From contig PLTL01000318.1 in assembly GCA_003164475.1 (NCBI GenBank), forward strand, positions 1 through 10,571: a stretch of DNA of 10,571 nucleotides, read 5' to 3'. Below, one piece after another: positions 6,399 to 10,571 of the stretch. How positions within the stretch are numbered: position 1 is the first letter of the stretch; the number at the start of each line of letters is the position of its first letter. The stretch is from Candidatus Dormiibacterota bacterium (GTDB lineage Bacteria; Chloroflexota; Dormibacteria; UBA8260; Bog-877). The notes beneath the pieces are model-generated. The model was not told the origin of the DNA. It searched no databases and saw only the letters and a list, made by a program, of their open reading frames with translations. Both the position numbers and the translations under genes were made by a program.

Positions 6399-7251
6399 CG
6401 TCCTCGGGCCGGATGTCATCGTCGAGCTCGGCGGGCTCGGCCTCCTCGGCGGGATCCTCGAACTGGCCCAACTCCCCCTCCAGCTCGTCGGCGATCTCGA
6501 CCGCCCCCGACTCGGCCGGCTCATCCTCGTCGTCCGCGGCGAGCGGCCGTTCCTCGTCGCGGACGAGCACAGCCTCCTTGGCGTAGGGCCGGTAGTTCAT
6601 CCCCCCGACCTTGCGCACCGGGAAGGAGTTGGTACCGGCCAGCTCCGGCGCCTGGTAGACCTCTCGGAGGATCACCTGGACCCCGCTGCCATCCACGTGG
6701 GTGACCGCTCCGGCGTACCGGTTGCCCCTCTTGCTGAGCCGAAGGATCCGCTGGGAGAGCCGGGGTTCCACCCCGCCCAGGTCCTGCCCTCGCAGGGTCC
6801 GCACCGCCACCGCTTCATCACCCACCTCGACCGTGACGGGGTCGCCAGGGGCGACCGTGGCCGGTGCGATCCCGCTGGCCAGGACCAGCCTGGTGACGGC
6901 GGTCTTGCCGGGCTCGTCGGTGAAGACGTTGACGTCAACCGAGGCTGAGACCGGAGCCACCGCCTCGGCGGCGTCGCGCAACTCCCTCACCTTGGCTGCC
7001 TGCCGGGCGGCTATCTGGTTGTGGGGGTGGAGCCGGAGCGTCTCCTGATAGGCGGCCAGCGCCTGGTCGAGACGGCCCAGCTCCAGGAGCGCCTTGCCCC
7101 TGCGGTTGCAGGTCTCCGCGTCGGGCCCGAACCGCTCCATGAGCTGGTCGTTGACGGCCAGGGCCTCCTCCCAGCGGCTGGCCAGGGCCAGCTGGACGGC
7201 CTCCTCCGCAGCCTGAATCTTGGACTTCGGGATTTCGCTGAGTTCGGCCAA
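6391..7251 (-). CDS. TPR protein with beta-rich middle region and acidic C-terminal tail
   Basis: This 286-aa protein has no signal peptide or membrane segment and is probably cytoplasmic; its function is unknown. Residues 10-92 form helical TPR-like repeats, including a good TPR unit around ETCNRRGKALLELGRLDQAL and AYQETLRLHPHNQ. Residues 103-212 look beta-rich, with a stretch around VAPGDPVTVEVGDEAVAVRT, and match no domain I can name. The tail from 232 to 286 is very acidic: 26 of 55 residues are Asp or Glu and only two are basic. The TTG at 7251 is chosen because GAGGAG lies ten bases upstream; an in-frame ATG at 7392 would add 47 low-complexity residues. It is divergent from parA and could share a promoter region with it. 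The acidic tail could bind a basic partner, but that is inference. Confidence 0.75.
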   Translation of the reverse strand: MAELSEIPKSKIQAAEEAVQLALASRWEEALAVNDQLMERFGPDAETCNRRGKALLELGRLDQALAAYQETLRLHPHNQIAARQAAKVRELRDAAEAVAPVSASVDVNVFTDEPGKTAVTRLVLASGIAPATVAPGDPVTVEVGDEAVAVRTLRGQDLGGVEPRLSQRILRLSKRGNRYAGAVTHVDGSGVQVILREVYQAPELAGTNSFPVRKVGGMNYRPYAKEAVLVRDEERPLAADDEDEPAESGAVEIADELEGELGQFEDPAEEAEPAELDDDIRPEDEY

Positions 7252-7261
7252 GTCCGGCGGT

Positions 7262-7267
7262 CTCCTC
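7262..7267 (-). promoter_or_regulatory. Ribosome binding site GAGGAG deciding the TTG start of the TPR gene
   Basis: GAGGAG on the minus strand ends ten bases before the TTG at 7251. No comparable SD is seen before the upstream in-frame ATG at 7392. This is the main reason for the shorter protein. Confidence 0.45.
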
Positions 7268-7390
7268 GTGGGTGGGCGAGCTGGAGTGGGAGAGGCAGGT
7301 GGGCCGTCCCAGGAGGCTGCTCGGGATCGCAAGATCCGGGCAGTTCGCTCGGATACCGCTGCTTCCCGCCCGGAGGCGTGATGGGCCGCC

Positions 7391-7398
7391 ATATGATA
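7391..7398. promoter_or_regulatory. Near-symmetric A/T island, possible shared -10 for divergent TPR and parA genes
   Basis: ATATGATA contains TATGAT on the plus strand (7392-7397) and TATCAT on the minus strand (7398-7393). Both fit a TAnnnT -10 element. It is almost the only A/T-rich spot in the 217-bp gap between the two genes. Leaders would be about 65 nt for parA and 135 nt for the TPR gene. No good -35 is visible for either. Confidence 0.35.
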
Positions 7399-7402
7399 CC
7401 GG

Positions 7403-7420
7403 CAGGCCACCGACAGGCCA
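7403..7420 (+). repeat. 7-bp direct repeat CAGGCCA with 11-bp period
   Basis: CAGGCCA occurs at 7403-7409 and 7414-7420, separated by CCGA. It lies just after the plus-strand -10 candidate, near the expected parA transcription start. A period of one helical turn would suit an operator. The repeat is short and could be chance. Confidence 0.25.
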
Positions 7421-7468
7421 ATAGTTCTCGCACTTCTCGTGACCTGGCTCCGAGCCGAGATCCCCCCC

Positions 7469-8269
7469 ATGTCCTCCAACAACCACCAGCGAGCGGGCGC
7501 CCAGATCCTCGCCATCGCCAACCAGAAGGGAGGCGTGGGCAAGACCACCACCGCGGTGAACCTGGCGAGCGCCCTGGTCGAGCGGGGGAAGCTGGTGCTG
7601 GCGGTTGACCTCGACCCCCAGGGCCACCTCACCGTGAACATGGGCGTGGCCAAGCCGGATGAGCTCCGCCTCACGGTCTACGACATGCTCTGCGAGCATC
7701 AGGTCTCCGCCGCCGATGTGCGGCTCCACTCCCCCGGGGTGGGGGTGGACTTCCTCCCTTCCAACGTGGAGCTGGCCGGGGCCGAGCTCCAACTGGTGAC
7801 CGAGATCGGCCGGGAGTCCGTGCTGCTAGAGAAGCTGACCCCGATTCTGCCCGAGTACGAGTTCGTGGTCATCGACTGCCCACCCTCATTGGGGCTGCTC
7901 TGCCTCAACGCCCTGGTGGCCGCCACCGCGGTGATCATTCCGCTGCAATGCGAGTACTTTGGGCTGAAGGGTATGGAGCAGCTGCAGCGGACCATTGAAC
8001 GGGTGCGGGTCAAGCTCAACCCCAGTCTGCACATCGCCGGAATCCTGCCCACCATCCACAAGGGGCGCACCGTCCACGCCAACGAGGTCCTCAACGACGT
8101 CCAGTCCCACTTCGGGGACCTGGTCTACCCCTTCCAGGTCGGGGACAGCATCCGCTTCGCCGAATGTCCGCTGGTGGGCCAGTCAATCCTCCAGTACGCC
8201 ACCGACTCGGACGGGGCCTCGGCCTACCGTCAGCTGGCGGAGAAGGTACTGGTCGGTCGGGAGGGCTGA
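7469..8269 (+). CDS. ParA/Soj-type ATPase without a neighbouring parB
   Basis: ParA ATPases dimerise on ATP, bind DNA non-specifically, and are released by a partner that stimulates hydrolysis; they move plasmids, chromosomes or protein cargos. The 266-aa length is typical. The deviant Walker A motif KGGVGKTTT spans 20-28 with its signature lysine at 20, motif A' is VDLDPQGH (46-53), and Walker B is VVIDCPPSLG (133-142). Basic residues towards the C-terminus could contact DNA, as in Soj. No N-terminal helix-turn-helix extension is present, so it is the short chromosomal type. The ATG at 7469 is chosen, although no SD is clear; a GTG at 7439 would add ten residues. The next gene is not parB but a 125-aa unknown protein starting 1 nt after the stop, so the partner may be unusual. 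An scpA neighbour, which follows parA in some actinobacteria, is not seen. Confidence 0.9.
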   Translation: MSSNNHQRAGAQILAIANQKGGVGKTTTAVNLASALVERGKLVLAVDLDPQGHLTVNMGVAKPDELRLTVYDMLCEHQVSAADVRLHSPGVGVDFLPSNVELAGAELQLVTEIGRESVLLEKLTPILPEYEFVVIDCPPSLGLLCLNALVAATAVIIPLQCEYFGLKGMEQLQRTIERVRVKLNPSLHIAGILPTIHKGRTVHANEVLNDVQSHFGDLVYPFQVGDSIRFAECPLVGQSILQYATDSDGASAYRQLAEKVLVGREG

Positions 8270-8270
8270 G

Positions 8271-8648
8271 ATGGCATTCAAGCGCGCCAGCCTGAGCGGT
8301 TCGGGCCAGCTCTTCGAACCCACCAGGGTGCCCCAGCGAAAGCGCCCCGTGGATTCGGAGTCGCTGCTGCGACCCTCCGCCGGAGCGGAGTCCGAGGAGC
8401 TCCCCGAGTCCTGGGCTGAGCCAGGCCCCAGGACCGCGGCGCTGCTGGCCGAGTTCGCCAGCAACACCATGCCCCAGGGACATCTCTACCGGCTCACCAG
8501 CGGCGAGGTCGAGCTGCTCCTGGCGGCACTCCAGCACGCCAAGTTCCCCCACTCCTACCAGCGGTTGCCCAAGCCGGCGATGGAAGAATTCGAGCAACTC
8601 GAGGCGCTCCGCCAGAAGCTCAGCGAGCAGCGCGAGGTCAGCGGCTGA
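8271..8648 (+). CDS. Small unknown protein coupled to parA
   Basis: I do not recognise a family for this 125-aa protein. The N-terminus is short, basic and probably disordered: MAFKRASLSGSGQLFEP followed by TRVPQRKRP, about seven basic and one acidic residues in the first 26. An acidic linker follows (residues 29-50). The C-terminal half looks helical: HLYRLTSGEVELLLAALQHAKF (71-92), then EEFEQLEALRQKLSEQRE (105-122), which could be a short coiled coil. The ATG lies 1 nt after the parA stop and GGGAGGG (8259-8265) sits five bases upstream inside parA, so the two are co-translated. Partners of ParA ATPases often stimulate them through a basic N-terminal peptide, which fits this layout. A ParA-partner role is inference only; there is no ParB nuclease-fold or helix-turn-helix. 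Confidence 0.75.
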   Translation: MAFKRASLSGSGQLFEPTRVPQRKRPVDSESLLRPSAGAESEELPESWAEPGPRTAALLAEFASNTMPQGHLYRLTSGEVELLLAALQHAKFPHSYQRLPKPAMEEFEQLEALRQKLSEQREVSG

Positions 8649-9259
8649 CCTCCGAGACTGCCCGTCCACGGCTCCAGATCGCCCGGGTCCGCGTCAGCGG
8701 CACCGCGCCGAGCAACTGTTATGTGGTCGCCTGCGCGCGGAGCAAGGAGGCGGTCGTGATTGATCCCGGGGCCGACGCCGACAAGATCGTCGCCCAGTGC
8801 CAGGGGCTCACCGTGCGCCACCTGCTCTGCAGCCACGGCCACCGCAACCACGCCAGCGCCAAGGACGAGGTCAAGGCCCAGGTGGGCGGTGCCACCGCCC
8901 TCAGCCTGCTCGACGCCAAGGGCTACCTGCGCTCCGCCGACCGCTACCTCAGCGACGCCGACCGGCTCCAGTTCGGCGATTTCGAGGTGGAGGTGATCGC
9001 CACCCCCGGGCACAGCCCCGGCAGTCTCTGCTTCAAGGTGGCCAACCACCTCTTCACCGGCGACACGCTGCTGGCCGGCAACCTGGGACGAACCGACCTC
9101 CCCGACGTCGATCTGTCCAGGCAGGTGGTCAGCGTCCTCTCCCGACTGCTGACCCTGCCCGAGAACACCGTGGTCTACCCCGGGCACGGCCCCACCACCA
9201 CGGTGGGACAGGAGCGCCGGGAGAACGTGGCGGTGCAGATGCTGCGCCAGGTGGGCTGA
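8645..9259 (+). CDS. Metallo-beta-lactamase-fold hydrolase (glyoxalase II-like) with altered metal motif
   Basis: Proteins of this fold hydrolyse thioesters and related bonds using one or two metals; the substrate here is unknown. In the usual fold the ligands come from HxHxDH, a later His, a bridging Asp and a last His. Here they read HGHRNH (64-69), TPGH His123, FTGD Asp140 and PGH His181. Asp is replaced by Asn68, one base change, which removes a normal site-2 ligand. The N-terminal strand LQIARVRVSGTAPSNCYVV matches the family and lies upstream of the first GTG (8723), so that start would truncate the fold. No ATG, GTG or TTG precedes this strand in frame. I therefore propose the CTG at 8645, which overlaps the preceding stop codon and has GAGG eight bases upstream. 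The start is uncertain; the family call is not. Confidence 0.82.
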   Translation: MTSETARPRLQIARVRVSGTAPSNCYVVACARSKEAVVIDPGADADKIVAQCQGLTVRHLLCSHGHRNHASAKDEVKAQVGGATALSLLDAKGYLRSADRYLSDADRLQFGDFEVEVIATPGHSPGSLCFKVANHLFTGDTLLAGNLGRTDLPDVDLSRQVVSVLSRLLTLPENTVVYPGHGPTTTVGQERRENVAVQMLRQVG

Positions 9260-9279
9260 GCCGGAATCCAGCCGGGACC

Positions 9280-9285
9280 TACACT
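9280..9285 (+). promoter_or_regulatory. -10 box of a possible leaderless DUF503 transcript
   Basis: TACACT fits TAnnnT and ends six bases before the GTG at 9292, placing a transcription start on the start codon. Only weak SD-like bases (GGGA) are present. It could be an internal promoter serving the DUF503 gene, lgt and the helicase. Confidence 0.4.
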
Positions 9286-9291
9286 AGCCCG

Positions 9292-9588
9292 GTGGTAATC
9301 GGCAGCCTGGTGCTCACCCTGCACCTGCCCCAGAGCCATTCCCTCAAGGACAAGCGTCAGGTGGTCAGCTCGCTCACCCGGAGGGTCCAGCGCACCTTCA
9401 ACGTGGCGGCGGCCGAGGTGGAGAGCCTCGACTCCTGGCAGCTGGCGGTGATAGGAGTGGCCTGCGTCAGCAACGATCGCCGCCACGCCGACCAGGTGCT
9501 CAACAAGGTGGCCAACTGGGTGGCCGAGGACGGCGGCCGGGGTGAGGCGCTGCTGACCCGGCAGGACATCGAGCTGATCCAGACGTGA
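9292..9588 (+). CDS. DUF503 family protein (YlxP-like)
   Basis: This is a 98-aa cytoplasmic protein of the DUF503/YlxP family, whose function is not settled. In Firmicutes the gene usually sits with infB and rbfA, hinting at a ribosome role. The family signature is clear: a first strand VVIGSLVLTLHLPQSHSLKDKR (the SLKxKR motif at 17-22), then RRVQRTFNVAAAEVESLDSWQLAVIGVACVSNDRRHADQVLNKV. The length equals the family norm. The GTG at 9292 gives exactly the expected N-terminus. Its end overlaps the lgt start by 4 bp (GTGA at 9585-9588). No infB or rbfA is seen here, so the usual context is absent. Confidence 0.88.
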   Translation: MVIGSLVLTLHLPQSHSLKDKRQVVSSLTRRVQRTFNVAAAEVESLDSWQLAVIGVACVSNDRRHADQVLNKVANWVAEDGGRGEALLTRQDIELIQT

Positions 9589-10436
9589 CCCCTCTGGTCG
9601 CGGTGATCAAGATTGGGATCGACCCGGTCTTCCACCTCGGACCTCTGGCCATCCACTGGTACGGGGTGGGCTACGCGGTGGCGATCCTGGTCGCCCTCGA
9701 GGTGGCCCTCCCCTACGCGGGGCGCCACGGCATCCCCCGGGCCAAGCTGGGAGCGATCAGCTTCTGGACGATCGTCATGGGACTGATCGGGGGACGGCTC
9801 TTCTTCGACCTCCAGTCCGGCGCCGCCTACTACTTCACCCACCCCCTGGAGACCTTCGCGGTCTGGCAGGGGGGGATGGCATTCTTCGGGGCCATCTTCC
9901 TGGCCAGCGCCACCCTGCTCTTCCTGGCCTGGCGGATGAAGGTCAACTTCTGGGTCCTGCTCGACGCCGGCGTCCTCTTCGCGGCGGTGGGACAGCCGAT
10001 CGGAAGGATCGGCAACATCATCAACGGGGACATCCTCGGCTACCGCTCCAACCTGCCCTGGGCCACCGCCTACAGCAATCCCCACAGCTTCGCCCCGGAG
10101 CTGGGGGTCGGCTACCAGCCGGTGGCCGCATACGAGGCCCTGGTGATCCTGCTGGTGCTGGGTTTCCTGGTCTGGATGCGGCGGCGCGGGGTGCCCGACG
10201 GCTGGGTCGGGATCGCCTACTTCATCCTCTACCCACTGACCCAATTCGGCCTCTTCTTCCTTCGCAACCCGGTCAACGTCCCGGTGATCTTCTTGGGCCT
10301 CAAGCAGGCCCAGCTGACCTCGTTGGGGGTGCTGCTGCTGGGGGTGCCGATGCTGCTCTCGGCCTGGTGGCTCTCCCACCGCCCCGCCGGCGGCTCGGCG
10401 CTGGATCTGGACCAACCCCCGGCCGCCCCGAGTTGA
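9585..10436 (+). CDS. lgt: Prolipoprotein diacylglyceryl transferase Lgt
   Basis: Lgt moves the diacylglyceryl group from phosphatidylglycerol to the lipobox cysteine of prolipoproteins in the cytoplasmic membrane, the first step of lipoprotein maturation. The 283-aa protein has about seven hydrophobic segments (near 24-44, 57-74, 92-116, 122-136, 183-198, 208-225 and 245-263). The family signature is GQPIGRIGNIINGDILG (136-152) with the essential-type Arg141 and Asn144. Also visible are WQGGMAFFGA (94-103), the PVAAYE segment (179-184), where many homologues have HPTQLYE, and FFLRNPV (224-230), which supplies the late conserved Arg. The GTG start overlaps the DUF503 stop by 4 bp. The short hydrophilic tail (264-283) is probably cytoplasmic. 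Confidence 0.94.
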   Translation: MTPLVAVIKIGIDPVFHLGPLAIHWYGVGYAVAILVALEVALPYAGRHGIPRAKLGAISFWTIVMGLIGGRLFFDLQSGAAYYFTHPLETFAVWQGGMAFFGAIFLASATLLFLAWRMKVNFWVLLDAGVLFAAVGQPIGRIGNIINGDILGYRSNLPWATAYSNPHSFAPELGVGYQPVAAYEALVILLVLGFLVWMRRRGVPDGWVGIAYFILYPLTQFGLFFLRNPVNVPVIFLGLKQAQLTSLGVLLLGVPMLLSAWWLSHRPAGGSALDLDQPPAAPS

Positions 10437-10571
10437 GCCCACACGAGGACTCCGAGGCACAGCTGGAGGAGTTCGAGCGCTCGCTCCCCTTCCGACTTGA
10501 TCCCTTCCAGCGCCAGGCGATCGCGGCGCTGGAGCACCACCGGGGCGTGCTGGTCAGCGCCCCCACCTCCA
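10433..10571 (+). CDS. DEAD/DEAH-box helicase, N-terminal fragment (cut by window edge)
   Basis: Only 46 codons are visible. The sequence LPFRLDPFQRQAI followed by GVLVSAPTS is the start of a superfamily 2 helicase: a Q-motif-like FQ segment, then the beginning of the Walker A loop, which would normally continue with GKT. The short hydrophilic lead and the D-P-F-Q pattern resemble the Ski2/Mtr4-like (HelY) helicases of high-GC bacteria, which unwind RNA or DNA with ATP. The start is the TTG at 10433, overlapping the lgt stop by 4 bp (TTGA). There is no SD, so coupling to lgt is likely. The subfamily cannot be fixed from this piece. Confidence 0.75.
   Translation, partial: MSPHEDSEAQLEEFERSLPFRLDPFQRQAIAALEHHRGVLVSAPTS

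Noticed and set aside
9357..10460. 367-codon minus-strand frame opposite DUF503 and lgt
   Set aside because: Gln/Asp/His/Pro-rich antisense artefact; lgt on the plus strand is certain.

Overview
This window is a dense, GC-rich bacterial chromosome segment. Weak or absent Shine-Dalgarno (SD) sequences at several starts, -10-like hexamers placed directly before start codons, and GTG/TTG starts suggest a high-GC member of the Actinomycetota / Chloroflexota / Dormibacterota side of the bacterial tree. Lgt and ArgJ/ArgC are ordinary core bacterial proteins. The phylum is inferred from style only, because no rRNA or marker phylogeny was available. No phage, transposon, CRISPR array or tRNA was recognised.

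Left part (1-2969): the minus strand carries argC and the start of argJ, overlapping by 10 bp and cut by the window edge. Together they form an arginine biosynthesis operon. Its promoter region holds a convincing ArgR-type operator (5+4+5 layout TGCAT-ATTT-ATGCG). Divergently, the plus strand has an MDR-superfamily NADP-dependent oxidoreductase of the CurA/YfmJ/leukotriene B4 dehydrogenase type.

Middle (2970-6338): about 500 bp with no convincing gene precedes a winged-helix plus AAA+ ATPase of an uncharacterised family. Next, on the minus strand, is a broken MarR-type regulator with an internal stop and no C-terminal part. It faces a GNAT acetyltransferase with a DUF4081-like N-terminal half, which appears to be read from a leaderless mRNA.

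Right part (6339-10571): a TPR protein with a strongly acidic tail (minus strand) ends convergently with the GNAT gene, and both stop codons lie inside one perfect 10-bp inverted repeat. It is divergent from a tightly packed plus-strand cluster: a ParA-type ATPase with no ParB in sight, a 125-aa unknown protein starting 1 nt after it, a metallo-beta-lactamase-fold protein whose HxHxDH motif reads HGHRNH, a DUF503/YlxP-like protein, prolipoprotein diacylglyceryl transferase (lgt), and the start of a DEAD/DEAH-box helicase. Stop and start codons overlap or nearly touch through most of the cluster, so it is probably one transcription unit, perhaps with an internal promoter before the DUF503 gene.

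The best candidate for something undescribed is the ParA + small basic-N-terminus protein pair, possibly with the divergent acidic TPR protein. The layout resembles ParA/adaptor positioning systems such as McdA/McdB, but the link is inferred.
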